Counted from the first letter of the stretch, positions 34,311-46,104 are shown. The stretch is DNA of 64,000 nt from Aquarana catesbeiana (GCF_042186555.1 NC_133326.1:587530119-587594118), one strand, 5' to 3'. The notes: generated from the letters alone by a model not told the origin. Translations and numbers: made by a program.

Positions 34311-34876
34311 TAATTACCATATTGTTTGGCTGGTGGTAAGTCGCATAATATCTTGATTAATTTCTGGGCACTCGAGTTGATGGTGAGATTGGACATGCCA
34401 CATGTTCTGGGACACCTGATGGATTCTCCAAGACAAAGAATGAATAGCTACAAGAGTGTGACACCTTAAGCTGGCCATACTCCAATTGAAATTTGGCCGG
34501 TTCAGCACGGACTGGCCAAATTTTAATCGTCTCCCGCTCAACAGAAGTCGATCAAACTTTTGTCAAAGTTTGATTGACTTCTGTGGAAGGGACAGGCTGG
34601 AAAACTTTTTGTTGATCAGCTACTGCACCCGCTGTCCTGGCAGGGGGAGTCGTCTATCCACTGCTGGATGAACAGAAAGAAAAAGAAACTAAACATATTG
34701 CCAGGTTTAATTAGGATTTTGTAGGAAAGATCAGAGAGACCAGCTACCACCTTGAATTATGGGCTTTATTTCTGGAAGATATAAGGAGTTGGTGGGTGGT
34801 TGTACAATGTACCCATAGCTTTGTCCTGTTTATCGCTATTTGCTCATTATTTACATACATTTGTATTGTTTTTCAG
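34311..34876 (+). other. end of intron before exon 3
   Basis: Contains a short inverted text TCGATCAAACTTTTGTCAAA / TTTGATTGACTTC (34548-34580) in a possible small foldback element starting TTAAGCTGGCCATAC at 34466. No gene. The polypyrimidine tract TTGTATTGTTTTTCAG precedes the exon. Confidence 0.4.
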
Positions 34877-35033
34877 ATTATTATGGCAATCCTTGTGTCC
34901 TGGTTGCTGTGCTTTATCTTTACCGTGACGGATGTTTTTCCACCAGATAATACCAAATATGGGTTTTATGCCCGTACTGATGCCAGGAAAGGAGTTCTGA
35001 CTGTAGCTCCTTGGTTTAAAGTTCCTTACCCAT
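34877..35033 (+). CDS. slc23a2: slc23a2 coding exon 3 of 9
   Basis: Its 157 bases encode IIMAILVSWLLCFIFTVTD to KVPYP plus one base. The first half is a strongly hydrophobic membrane helix; the second is the conserved hydrophilic loop with KYGFYARTDARKGVL and APWFKVPYP. The acceptor is TTTTTCAG and the donor CCAT|GTGAGT, phase 1; the split codon joins TT of the next exon to give Phe, as in SVCT2 (SVCT1 has Cys). This and the tail identify slc23a2 rather than slc23a1. Confidence 0.95.
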
Positions 35034-37304
35034 GTGAGTAGTATTCTATAAATATTACGTCTATTAATGCTCTGAAAGCCTATGTAGTAGGATTGCAAAG
35101 ATGCTCAGCATTCCCCAGCAACCAGTCACAGACCACTTTTTCTCAGTTTAGGTAAAAGCTGATTTCTGAATGGTTGCATAGTGTTGGGAATCATTACTTT
35201 ATGCTCTATTACTAAATTCTATCACAATGCAAATCGCCCATGTGTGAAACCTTGAATGAAAGCAGCCATTCTCCTCACTGGTAGCATACAGGGGCTACAA
35301 GTGAAGCTCAATAAGTTCAGCTTCACTACCCAGGATGTGAGAGGCCTATGAATCTGACAATGACTGCTCTTGTTAGAGGCTTCTGAAATGGGTGATTTAG
35401 TTGATGACAGGTTTGTCCTCAAACATGGGATTTAGTAAATAGTCTGCAAAGAGGTAGTATAATGAAAGGAAGGAACTTCCATGATTTGGCAATGGACTAC
35501 AAGAGTATTACCCTTTGGTCATTTATGTTGTTTTAACATAAGACGTTGCAAATTGCTAATGGGCACTTTGCATTAACTTAGCTGAAGGAAGTCATTGTTG
35601 TTTCTTTTAGCCACCAATCAGATTTTTCTCTTTTCTCCATGATATAGCAAATGAGAATTTGATTGGTTGTTACATATAGCAAGAACTGGTCTTCCGCAGA
35701 CACTTTGATGAATGGGGTCCAGTATTTGTTTATATCTAGCCAGATGGGACCCATTCAGTTATTAGATTCACATCCGTTGTTGATGCAGTAGACTATTAAT
35801 GATAATCTACTGCAGATTTTTCAAACCCATGTCCTTTTAATATGGTCTTTGCAGCTTTTTTTTTTTTTTTTATTAATTCCCATAGTTTGTGTTTCTTCTC
35901 TGGATTTATTGTGTGTGCTTTTTGTTAAGTTTTTAATCTTTATTACATTAATGTTTACCTGTCCCCCATAGAGGATGGAAGCAGTTATGCTTTGGTTCAT
36001 CACCTTCATTAGGAACTGGTGGCATGAAGCACCATGTGCATGATGCTGGTCCATCTCACAGCACTGCTCTATGGTTTGTGTGGGGATGACAGGTACTCTT
36101 AAAAGATGAAATCTGTAGCAAATTGTCCAAAACTGTCATGTTGCATATTTCCTGTTTTTATCCAAGTGTTTTATATGTACTGCAAGAGTTACACTAAAGT
36201 GAGCACTCATAACCCATCTCCCACCTTTATTTTTGGCTTGCTGTTTAAATCTGTAAATCCAGCATTCCACACCACAGAATAGACATTCTTTCCATGGGCA
36301 TGCTTAACACTTTCTGCAGTATTGTTTCACCAACCTATGTTGTTTTTTTTTTGTTTTGTTTTTTATGAAAGGCAAATTTTTTTCCCCCCTATTGATTGAA
36401 CGTTAAACCTAAAACCAAAAGTGTAATAAATTGCAGTTTACCAATCCTTAGATGTGATGGCTGCATTCATTTTATTTTTTAAGCTTTTTCCCCTCAGTTT
36501 TCACCGGGTGATCTGGCCAGTAACGCACCTCCTGTAGTGCATCCTCTCTGGATGAAGGAGCACAGGGGCACCTCTGGACAGCGTCATTGTCATTGGGGGA
36601 GGAGGGGAGTTTTAGATGGACTAGCAGATTTAAATACTAGAGATCATCCACTCACTGGGGTCTTGGATGGCAATACAAAGCTGGCAGAGATTATGACTAT
36701 TTAATTAAAAAAAAAAGTTTTGGCTGCAGTTAGCATAACTTTATAAATAAATACATAATTACTTTTATTTTTCCCTTTTTTAATGCCCACCTTCTAGTAT
36801 TCATCCACTAAACATTGCCTTCAAAATCTAGTGATAGATTAAAGAGGACTCCAGGAAAATAGCTATGTAGAAAATGTGTGTACGGTTTTACCCACCAAAA
36901 CATTTAGCCTGCCATTCTTGTGTTTTCTAGTGAGAAAGATTATTCTGTGATTTCCTAGCTTAAGCTGGTAATTTTCTGCCAATTCCTGCTGAATTGGCCA
37001 AAATCCAGGCTGTGGGTGGCCCTGTTACTATAATGCTCAACAAAAGTCGATTTAAACATTGACTGAGCTAAGTGAACAATGATAAGCTGAACCCTGACGG
37101 CATCCTATCAGATGGGGTATTTAGGCAGCTGCACGACCTGGCAGTACTTATTTCTTTATTCACACTGCTGGCTGAACAAGAGAAATCTAACAGTGCATGG
37201 CTGCCCTTAACATTACCACCTCCTGGGTCAGCACCCTGCTTGTTAAATGTCTTTTTTTTAATTTACATTCAGTCAGCTTTATTGCAACAATAGCAGCCTA
37301 AATC
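35034..37304 (+). other. intron, first 2.3 kb; no gene or clear element
   Basis: Start of the 15.5-kb intron. I see poly-T runs (35858-35871 and 36338-36349) and AT-rich patches, no exon and no element with definable ends. The 78-codon minus-strand frame at 35821-36054 ends in poly-Lys from a poly-T run and is not coding. Confidence 0.5.
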
Positions 37305-37404
37305 TTTATTTATATATATATAGATATATATATCTATATATATATATAGATATATAGATATATATATCTATATATATATATAGATATATATATCTATATA
37401 TATA

Positions 37405-37440
<36 letters not shown>
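37305..37440. repeat. AT microsatellite with palindromic TAGATATATATATCTA units
   Basis: About 136 bases consist only of TA steps broken by GAT/ATC, so that TAGATATATATATCTA units repeat and each unit is self-complementary. It ends in a pure (TA)n run to 37440. Confidence 0.9.
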
Positions 37441-37444
<4 letters not shown>

Positions 37445-37551
37445 GGGAAGAAATGGATCCCCAGTCTGGGCAACTGCAGTTGGTGACAGCTGTATAAACC
37501 ATCTGCAGCAACACAAACCCTGGTGGACTTTGTTATTAAAATTATGTTTTA

Positions 37552-37806
37552 GGCTCCTGTCATACAAAGGGTCCAATCAGGTCCACCTGTAAGTTCTTCA
37601 AGCGGACCTAATCGGACCCTCTATTCACCCCTATGGACTAGCGGGTGTAAACGGACTTGGGCCTGTTTACACCAGCTTACTTCCAATCCGAAACCCGCCT
37701 ACCAAATCCGAAAAAACAGATAGGGGGTCCATCCCCCTCTGTTTAGTTGGATCGGAGGGCAGTCAAGTGTAAACATATAGTGGAGTCCGTTTATACCTGC
37801 CAGTCT
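37552..37806. repeat. non-autonomous repeat, 'traffic-type' low-copy unit
   Basis: A unit starting TAGGCTCCTGTCATACA, with internal short inverted texts around GTCCGTTTACACC / GGTGTAAACGGAC. It resembles the TTAGGCT-start units at 38520, 47460 and 56363. The boundaries are approximate and no coding sequence is present. Confidence 0.35.
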
Positions 37807-37910
37807 ATAGAGCAGAGCAGGCTCGATCCGTGTCCACTCTGCTTGTATTGAGGGCACACGAACCTGTCATCTCCCCGCTCTGCTCAGGTCAGAAGGGGCT
37901 CTGCGGATAA

Positions 37911-37931
37911 TCCCCCCCCCCCCCCCCCCCC
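37911..37931. repeat. poly-C run
   Basis: About 20 consecutive C residues, prone to sequencing and replication length error. Confidence 0.85.
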
Positions 37932-37967
37932 AAAGGGGCTGTAGAGCTCATTCACATGGACACATGG

Positions 37968-38354
37968 ATTGATTTGCTAAAACTGGAGAGTGCAAAATCT
38001 GGTGCAGCTCTGCATAGAAACCAATCAGCTCCCAGTTTTTCTTGTCAAAGCTTAAACCCATCCATTTAACCGTTTCAAATAACATTTACGGCACGTGCCA
38101 GAAATGTAACCCTCCCATTGGTTGTGCTCTCAACCAGACTGTCAAACCATCCAATGGCTGGTGTCATAACTGATCACATGCGCAGCATCATGGCAGTTGT
38201 AGATTAAACAGAGGCCAAGATGGCAGCTTCCTTGGCTGAAAACGATAGGAGGGTTTAATTCCACTTTAATTGAACAAACAGAAGTTATTAGCTGAATGAT
38301 TACTTTTCACAGCTGCACCAGATTTTCGCACTCCAGTTTTAGTAAATCAACCCC
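37968..38354. repeat. foldback repeat (CTGGAGTGCAAAATCTGGTG family), copy 1
   Basis: The outer ends are inverse copies: AACTGGAGAGTGCAAAATCT at 37981 and GATTTTCGCACTCCAGTTTT near 38322. The middle (about 38065-38270) is different sequence, possibly another insertion. The same family recurs at 38360 and around the hAT element at 49178-50090. Confidence 0.6.
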
Positions 38355-38359
38355 AATGG

Positions 38360-38519
38360 GGGAGATTTAAAAAAAACTGGAGCACACAAAATCTGGTGAA
38401 GTTGTGCAAAGTAACCATTCAGCTTATAACTTCTGTTCAATTAAGCTTTGACAATAAAACCTAGAAGCTGTATGGTTATGATGCACAGATTCCATTTGCA
38501 CCCGTTTTATTAAGGCTCC
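38360..38519. repeat. foldback repeat, copy 2
   Basis: AAACTGGAGCACACAAAATC leads, then CAATTAAGCTTTGACAATAA and ACCTAGAAGCTG, the same order as in the copy at 49178. The right arm is degraded. Confidence 0.55.
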
Positions 38520-38771
38520 AGTCACACTAGCACGACTTTAAAATTGCATGATTTCCAGTGCGCATTTGGAGCGCGGTTTTGATGAGACTTTACACTCTCT
38601 GGACCTAAGTTGCATCAAAAGTCGCACCAAAGTAGTGCAGGCACCTATTCAAAATTGCTGTGACTTTAAGTCGCACCGATCTGAAGAATGGATGCCATTG
38701 GAAAGAATGGTGTGCGACTTGTCATGCCCACAGTCGCATTACAAGTCGCGTTAGTGTGAATGGAGCATTAA
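38520..38771. mobile_element. TTAA-flanked non-autonomous element
   Basis: TTAA at 38520-38523 and 38768-38771. Inverted ends are TTAAGGCTCCAGTCACACTA and TAGTGTGAATGGAGCATTAA (complement TTAATGCTCCATTCACACTA). GTCGCACC and CGACTTT motifs repeat inside. No coding sequence. Confidence 0.65.
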
Positions 38772-39125
38772 TGTCCCCCATAGATTTGTACACTTGTGCA
38801 GAAGTCTGCATTTATCTGCCTGTAAGGCATAGGTGGTCTGTACAGCCTGGTAAAATCAATAACAGGCTGATACTGATCTGCACTCACACCGTTGACTGTA
38901 CGTTCGTGCGGGACTGATGCATGGCTCTGAATGCAGACAGACTGCATTCAGAGCCATGCATCAGTTCTCCACAAACCAAAATGCTAGAGGATTGCTGCAG
39001 CCTGTTATTGATTTACCAAGTTGGCTGTGTGCGCCTGCACAGACCACCTGTGCCCCCCAGGTGGATAAACGCCGCCCTCTGCACAGGTGTATGGATCAGT
39101 TCTTGCATATTAACGAGCCCTTACA
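38772..39125. repeat. foldback element with perfect central palindrome
   Basis: The centre (about 38910-38962) has TGATGCATGGCTCTGAATGC followed after a few bases by its exact complement. Further out, AGGTGGTCTGTACAGCCTG pairs loosely with CAGACCACCTGTG, and GGTAAAATCAATAACAGGCTG with CAGCCTGTTATTGATTTACC. The whole unit could fold into one hairpin of about 350 bases. Confidence 0.65.
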
Positions 39126-39336
39126 AAGTGTACTTAGCAATTTGTCTACAGTTTTATTTTACTGGTAGCTATTTATAAATAGTTGAAATGTATTAGAAAA
39201 ATGGTCTTTTGTTGAGATCATAATAATATAGTGAAAATTCCTGAAATAGCAGGAAAAAGGAAGGATGAAGTAATTAAACTCACCCCCTAATTCCCCCACC
39301 CACTTACAAATATTCCCATTAGAACTAAAATTCCTT

Positions 39337-40270
39337 TTAACCGGTTCCCGACCAGCTCACGCAGATATACTGCTGCAGAATGGTTCTCCTGGGCAAAATC
39401 CCATATCTATACGGCTTTGCCCAGGAGAGCCACCAGAGGGCGCGCGAGCGCCGTCGGAGGCGCACACGCCCGCTGCACAGCAGGGGACCTGATGCGCGTG
39501 GCCGGCGGGCGCAATCACCGACGGCCACACGTGATCACGTGCACGAGAGCCAGCATGGAGATTTGTGTGTGTAAACACACAAATCCCTGTGCTGTCAGAG
39601 GAGAGAAGACAGAAGATAAGACAGCGTTCTGTCATCTGTCCTAGTTAGTCCCATCCCCACACAGTGAGGGAACACACAGTTAACCCCGTGATCGCCCCCT
39701 AGTGTTAAGCCTTTCCCTGCCAGTGACATTTATACAGTAATCAGTGCATTTTTATAGCACTGATCGCTTTATAAATGTCAGTGGTCCCAAAAATGTGTCA
39801 AGTCTCGGATCTGTTCGTCGTAATACCGCAGATCACCACCATTACTAGTAAAAAAAAATAAATAAATAAATAAAAATGCCATAAATCTTTCCCATAGTTT
39901 GTAGAGGTTATAACTTTTGCGCAAACCAATCAATATACGTTTATTGCATTTTGTTTTTTTTTACCAAAAATATGTAGAAGAATACATATTGGCCTAAACT
40001 AATGAAGAATTTTTTTTTTTTTTAATTGGGGAATATTAGAGCAAAAAGTAAAAAAAAAAATATTGTTTTTTTTCAAAATTGTCACTCTTTTTTTTGTTTA
40101 TAGCGCAAAAAATAAAAAACGCAGAGGCAATCAAATACCACCAAAAGAAAGCTCTATTTGTGTGAACAATGCGTGACCGCGCAATTGTCAGTTAAAGTGA
40201 TGCAGTGCCAAATTGTAAAAAGTGCTCTGGTCAGGAAGGGGGTAAAATCTTCCGGGGCTGAAGCGGTTCA
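39337..40270 (-). mobile_element. rep1 copy, reverse orientation
   Basis: Starts TTAACCGGTTCCCGACC (TTAA 39337-39340) and ends GGGGCTGAAGCGGTTCA (TTAA mutated to TTCA). It shares with other copies the ACTAGTAAAA, GCGCAAACCAATCAATATA and CCACCAAAAGAAAGCTCTAT blocks. The GC-rich left third includes a short inverted pair TTTGTGTGTGTAAACACACAAA at about 39560-39581. Open frames in it are composition effects. Confidence 0.65.
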
Positions 40271-40586
40271 TGTTTCACTTTTTGCTTTGTTTTATCTTCA
40301 TAGTTTCTTCATTTTATACCTGTTTTTATAGAAATTTTCCATCCTTACCATGACTTTAATCTTTTTTTAATCTTTTTGCTCATACGCCCTCTCATGCTGC
40401 TTTTACTGATTACATTGCCAATTTTTTTTTTTTTTGCTTCCATATTTAACTCCAAATGAATATGGCCAAGCAGGCTGTTTAAATCTACCATCAGCACATG
40501 CAACGCAGCTCAGCTGTGCTGTGTGTGTGGAGTAAACAGGGTACATATTTTTATTAATATGGGTGCCTTTAAAAAATATATATATA
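40271..40586. other. intron sequence between rep1 and Tc1
   Basis: AT-rich; nothing recognised except a poly-T run and a short TA repeat at the Tc1 insertion site. Confidence 0.5.
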
Positions 40587-42219
40587 CAGTATCTCACAAA
40601 AGTGAGTACACCCCTCACATTTTTGTTAATATTTTATTATATCTATTATTTATATCTAATATTATATTCAGTGTTACAACACTGAAGAAATGACACTTTG
40701 CTACAATGTAAAGTAGTGAGTGTACAGCTTGTATAACAGTGTAAATTTGCTGTCCCTTCAAAATAACTCAATAGACAGCCATTAATGTCTAAACCGCTGG
40801 CAACTAAAGTGAGTACAAGTGAAAATGTCCAAATTATGCCCAATTAGCCATTTTCATGTGATTCATTAATGCTACAAGGTCTCAGGTGTGAATGGAGAGC
40901 AGGTGTGTTAAATTTCGTGTTATCGCTTTCACTCTCTCATACTGGTCACTGGAAGTTCAACATGGCACCCGATGGCAAAGAACTCTCTGAGGATTTGGAA
41001 AAAAAGAAATGTTGCTCTACATAAAGATGGCCTAGGGTATAAGAAGAATGCCAAGACCCTGAAACTGAGCTGCAGCACAGTGGCTAAGACCATACAGCAG
41101 TTTAACAGGACAGGTTCCACTCAACAGGCCTCGCCATGGGCTACCAAAAAAGTTAAATGCACGTGCTCAGCATCATATCCAGAGGTTGTCTTTGGGAAAT
41201 AGACGTTTGAGTGCTGCCAACATTGCTGCAGAGTATGAAGGGGTGGGGGGTCAGCCTGTCAGTGCTCAGACCATACGCTGCACACTGCATCAAACTGTTC
41301 TGCATGGCTGTTGTCCCAGAGGGAAGCCTCTTCTAAAGATGATGCATACGAAAGCCTGCAAACAGTTTGCTGAAGACAAGCAGACTAAGGACATGGATTA
41401 ATTGAACCATGTCCTGTGGTCTGATAAGACCAAGATAAACTTATTTGGTTCAGATGGTGTCAAGCGTGTGTGGTGGCAACCGGGTGAGGAGTACAAAGAC
41501 AAGTGTGTCTTGCCTACAGTCAAGCATGGTGGTGGGAGTGTCATGGTCCGAGGCTGCATGAGTGCTGCCGGCACTGGGAAGCTACAGTTCTTCGAGGGAA
41601 CCATGAATGCCAACATGTACTGTGACATACTGAAGCAGAGCATGATACCCTCCTTTCGGAGACTGGGCAGCAGGGGAGTATTCCAACATAACATCCCCAA
41701 ACACACCCCCAAGACGACCACTGCCTTGCTAAAGAAGCTGAGGGTAAAGGTGATGGACTGGCCAAGCATGTCTCCAGACCTAAACCCTATTTAGCATCTG
41801 TGGGGCATCCTCAAATGGAAGGTGGAAGAGCGCAAGGTCTCTAACATCCACCAGCTCGGTGATGTCGTCATGGAGGAGTGGAGGGGACTCCAGTGGCAAC
41901 CTGTGAAGCTCTGGTGAACTCCATGCCCAAGAGGGTTAAGGCAGAGCTGGAAAATAATGGTGGCCACACAAAATATTGACGCTTTGGGCCCAATTTGGAC
42001 ATTTTTACTTAGGGGTGTACTCACTTTTGTTGCCAGAGGTTTAGACATTAATGGCTATGTGTTGTTATTTTGAGGGGACAGCAAATTTACACTGTTATAC
42101 AAACTGTACACTCACTACTTTACATTGTAGCAAAGTGTCATTTCTTCAGTGCTGTCACATGAAAAGATATAATAAAATATTTACAAAAATGTGAGGGGTG
42201 TACTCACATTTGTGAGATA

Positions 42220-42222
<3 letters not shown>
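40587..42222 (+). mobile_element. Tc1 transposon of a fourth family, nearly full length
   Basis: The ends are CAGTATCTCACAAAAGTGAG and, inverted, TGTGAGATACTG. Long inverted arms of about 210 bases surround one transposase. The left flank is a TA repeat; the right flank has become a TG/TA microsatellite, so the right TA duplication is blurred. Confidence 0.92.
40962..41980 (+). pseudogene. Tc1-type transposase with all three catalytic sites damaged
   Basis: The ATG at 40962 begins MAPDGKELSE, followed by a frameshift near 40990 and another near 41190. From 41186 one frame runs on with stops at 41399-41401 and 41792-41794. First acid: VLWSDKTK keeps Asp. Second: the usual HDND-P-KHT reads HNIPKHT, with the Asp pair lost by a short deletion. 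Third: in DLNPI the next codon, normally Glu, is a TAG stop at 41792-41794. The C-terminal tail to about 41980 is still recognisable. Confidence 0.9.

Positions 42223-42297
<75 letters not shown>
42221..42297. repeat. TG/TA microsatellite at the Tc1 edge
   Basis: (TG)n then (TA)n with a few TG interruptions, directly against the Tc1 right end. Confidence 0.9.
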
Positions 42298-42299
<2 letters not shown>

Positions 42300-42429
42300 G
42301 TGGACTTATCCTTTTAGGCAGGTTAAATTGTTAGAGAGCTTGTCCCTTTAAGTGTTACTAAACCCAGGACCCTGCATTCACTATATCTGGCCTCCCACAG
42401 TACACAGAATATTGAAATGCAGTTATTTT

Positions 42430-44175
42430 TTAAACAAAATGACATCTTTATTGAAAAGAGAGACAAACATTGAAAAAAGTACACGAAGCACCATAATCGA
42501 AGGATGAATGATAACAGTTTCATACAGAGTAAAGATGTCAGAATTAACAATACATGTGATACCAAAAACACGAACAGTGGGAAATGACAGTGATACATGG
42601 ATAGGTATTTATACATAGTTATTGACAAATATGGTGTGCAGACTGTTAAGTAGCTAAGTAGAAAGTATACATTGAATAATGCATTGTACCTATAAGGTAG
42701 GTAGAGTGATTCATTCATCCACTCTACATGTAGAGGTATTCTCTAACCATCTAATCCATATCTTATTGTACTTAGTAGGGCACCCTCTATGAATGTATAG
42801 GATTTTTTTATAGTGTAACATATTATTAATGGCCACGATCCAATTCTGTACGGTCGGATGTGACTCCCTGAGCCAAACTCTTGCAGTTAACAATCTGGCC
42901 ATAAAGCGTAGAAAAATATGAAGATGTGTATCCTCCTTCGAGGTGGGAAGAAGGCCCAATAAGCATTGTTTAGAGCATAGGGTTAGTGGGGAGCCCATTT
43001 GGTCATGTAGGAAATTTACCACTTGTGTCCATTACCCTTGGATAACTGGACAAGACCACATTAAATGGTAAAAGGTGCCACTGGTCTCACCACATCTGGG
43101 GCATGCTGAGTTGTAATTTGGCCAATATTTAGATAAACGGATAGGCGTTAGGTATGACATATTTAAAATCTACAGGTGAGTGAGATGGTCAGAAAGCTTG
43201 GGAGACACTAATGTACAAGTCTCCAACCTCATCCCAGTCTTCATCCTCCTGCTCCCCAACATCTGCCACCCACCGTGATTTTAATTGGTAAGCCAAGTTG
43301 CAGCCAGCAATAGGGGATAGTTATAAAATGTGGAAATAAGCTTTTTAGAGTCTGAGCCCATAATCACCCCCACCAGGTACAGGGAATCAAGACTGGGAAT
43401 GGAACCCCCCAAAAAAAGTAGGCATAGCGTGACAAACTTGGAAATAACAAAAAAACGTGATTGGATAATCCAAACCCAGTCCTGAGTTCCCAAAATGATT
43501 TAACCCCACCATTGGAAAGAATGTGTGAGAGATAGATGACCCCACCTGACAACTCAGGTCCCATGAACAGGCACCGATAATAATTCAGCTAAACACAGTA
43601 TGCCCCAGAGGGGCATGTAATGGCGAGGCATTCATTTGTCTCGTGGCTAGACTCCAAATTTTACTGTGGTGAAATGGCATGCTCCCCCGGCCTCCCAGGT
43701 GGGTAGGATCCCATGAGCATACTAACAGGGGTGTCAAACTGACAACCCTCCAGCTTTTGTGGAACTATTAGTCCCATCATGCCTCTGCCTGTGGGAGTCA
43801 TGCTTTTAACTGTCAGCTTTGCAATGCCTCATGGGACTTGTAGTTCAGCAACAGCTGGAGAGCAGCCAGTTTGACCCCTGTGTACTAGAGTGATATATCT
43901 ATCCCTTTCCCCCTTATTGAAATAAAATAAATGGGAAAGTTGGGAGGCTATACAATAAATGTTAGGGTCTGGCAAGGCTGTACCACCCAGATTTGTGGGG
44001 CTTTTCAGGGTACGCCAGTTTGTGGCAGGAATTGCCCCATATAAATGTATTGAGTATAGATTTCATGGACTTGAAAATGCAGGATGGGATATACAGTATA
44101 AAGGGGCATGCCAGAAAATATAAAGGGGAGGGAGTAATATTATTTTCACAAATTATTTTTGTAAATCTAAAGTAC
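42430..44175 (-). pseudogene. L1-type LINE 3' region, antisense
   Basis: On the minus strand, 42711-43022 encodes the L1 tail (LHIFLRFMARLLTARVWL, then NWIVAINNMLHYKKILYIHRG). 43281-43564 and further upstream carry decayed post-RT sequence. TTTATTGAAAAGAGAG on + near 42449 marks the 3' end. It is interrupted by a small hAT-like element at 43726-43880. Confidence 0.78.
43726..43880. mobile_element. small hAT-like foldback element
   Basis: 155 bases with inverted ends CAGGGGTGTCAAACTG and CAGTTTGACCCCTG, extending inward (CCTCCAGCT / AGCTGGAGAG; CCCATCATGCCTCTGCC / CAATGCCTCATGGGAC). Flanking octamers CATACTAA and TGTACTAG agree at five of eight positions, a possible decayed target duplication. 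Confidence 0.6.
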
Positions 44176-44524
44176 TAAATACCTTTTCTCATAAGCAGTA
44201 TAAGCAGTATGAGGAGTTCTCATTCTCCTCTGACTGTCCTATGAGGCTGCATGTCCCCTGACCCTCTGGACAGTGCTGATTGGCTCTGTGAATCCACGCC
44301 CCCCCCCCCCCAAAAAAAAAAAAAACCTCTAGCAATACACACCAAAGTGAGCATGTGCAGAGTGCCCCCAAGGCTTGGATTTGGGACTGTGGAAGAAGGG
44401 GAGGATCAGAAAAGACAGGATCAAACAGCCTTTTTACACAATGCAGGTTCCACAGTGAGTATAACAAGCATGCTTTACTTCATATACAGACTGATTTTAC
44501 TGTTGTGGGTTTAGTAACACTATA

Positions 44525-46104
44525 AAATGATCCTTTGTGATGCCCAATTAACAGCTGTGTCTGTTAAGTTTAACTCTTTTCCAGCCTTGGTGCTGCTATG
44601 GGGTATTACACAGGTCTAGAATACCTTGAACTAATATATCTTAGATAAACTAAAAAGTGTGCCTACCTCCCTTCCTTTCTTTCACCATAGAATGAATTAT
44701 ACACGTCTTACTTTAGCACACAACACAAGATGGACATGCTGTGCTTTACATTTTTTTTCTTTTTCCTTTACCCTTGTTCTCATTTCTTGCACACATTTTC
44801 TGACTTCTGCTTTTAACCCTGCACATTTTTTCTGTTTCTTTTTTTTTTTTTAACCATTCATACTTGTGTAATCGAGCAAAGAGTGCACATAAACACATTT
44901 TTGGAGCCTAAGATGTGGAGGTTAGAAGAATTAGCCCAGCCTGTTGGCTGAGCCATACTTAATAGAAATGTTGCTCTATTGAGCTGCATTCTCTGTGTAC
45001 ACTGCTCTGACTCACCTGTGAGCTTAAACACTGGAAGAGGCAGCAATACATGGAATGATGATAGTGTATTTCTGCCCCCTTCTGTCTGGTCAGGGACTGT
45101 GCTAAAGAGCAGAACTGGTAGGCTTGGCCCTATAGAAATCATCTTGTACTTTTGCCGTTGCAGTGCTAATATTCCCCCGCTTGTGGCTTTCCCTCCATTA
45201 GAGCAGTGTACACAGGGACTTTGCATATCTTGTGTTTTTCCAACGCTGGTCTCAGGATGCATCGTTCTAGGAAAAGGATTCTTGTAGAGACCAAGGTAAT
45301 ATTGTGCATTCACTTGATATGTTGTCTTTTGGTCACCAGAAATAGTTGCAGTTATTTTAATGATTGACAAGTGTGTAAGGCTAGTTTATACATTTCTGAC
45401 ATTCAGGTTTTGAAAATGAAGGGAAGCAATGATTACTGCCTGCCTTGTTTCAAAGTCGCTCATCACCTACTGAAATGTGTTAAGGTTTGCACTTTGCAGC
45501 ACTATAACCATGTTAGTCCAGAATGGAGTTTCTTCATATCTCCTATTGTGTTATAATACTGGAGCATTAAGGTGCATGCGCAATGGACTGGATTGTATCA
45601 CTCTGGGCAAGCTATGGTGGTCTTGGAGATGATCCATCTTCACTGTGAATGCAAGTGTAGCACCTGCTATCTGAGCCGAACATACCAATTTGGTCTTCTA
45701 CATTAACATAGAAAGGAATTTTCTCTAAGGGCCTATTAAACCTTTTCATGTACAGTAAATGTACATCTCCCCTAATGCATTTTTCATTGAAATAAGTGAA
45801 AAACTGATGTGCTTTACACTGCACTTTGGCATGTTCACATGCATTTTATTGCATTTTCCTTGATTTAAATATTAAATACATCCAGTAAAAATGCAAAGGT
45901 GTGAAATGACCCACAGTAAGCATGTCCCAGCACAAATGTAAAGCAGGCTTGGTCCAATCACCAGTGTAAACTTGCCTAAAGTATGGCCATCCTACACGAA
46001 TTCATTGCACAGTTTAATTTGACGAATCCTTTTAGCTTTTAAAGAAGAATTTAAGGTATGGGTGTTTTTATTCCTAGTTACTTTGGTGCAGCTTGGATCA
46101 ATGT
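44525..46104 (+). other. intron sequence, nothing recognised
   Basis: Includes a poly-T region near 44838-44852. The longest open frame, 170 codons on - at 44858-45370, shows no domain, signal or compositional support; a 102-codon + frame overlaps it. Confidence 0.5.

Larger units (their letters stand above)
42348..44524. mobile_element. TTAA-type element split by an L1 insertion
   Basis: The left end TTAAGTGTTACTAAACCCAG (42348 on) is the complement of the right end TGGGTTTAGTAACACTATAA (about 44505-44524). The sequence between is this element's body at 42368-42429 and 44176-44504, with an antisense L1 in the middle. A C/A-homopolymer tract lies at 44289-44324. Confidence 0.6.

Noticed and set aside
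44858..45370. 170-codon minus-strand frame in an intron
   Set aside because: No domain, no conserved wording and an overlapping long frame on +; treated as chance.
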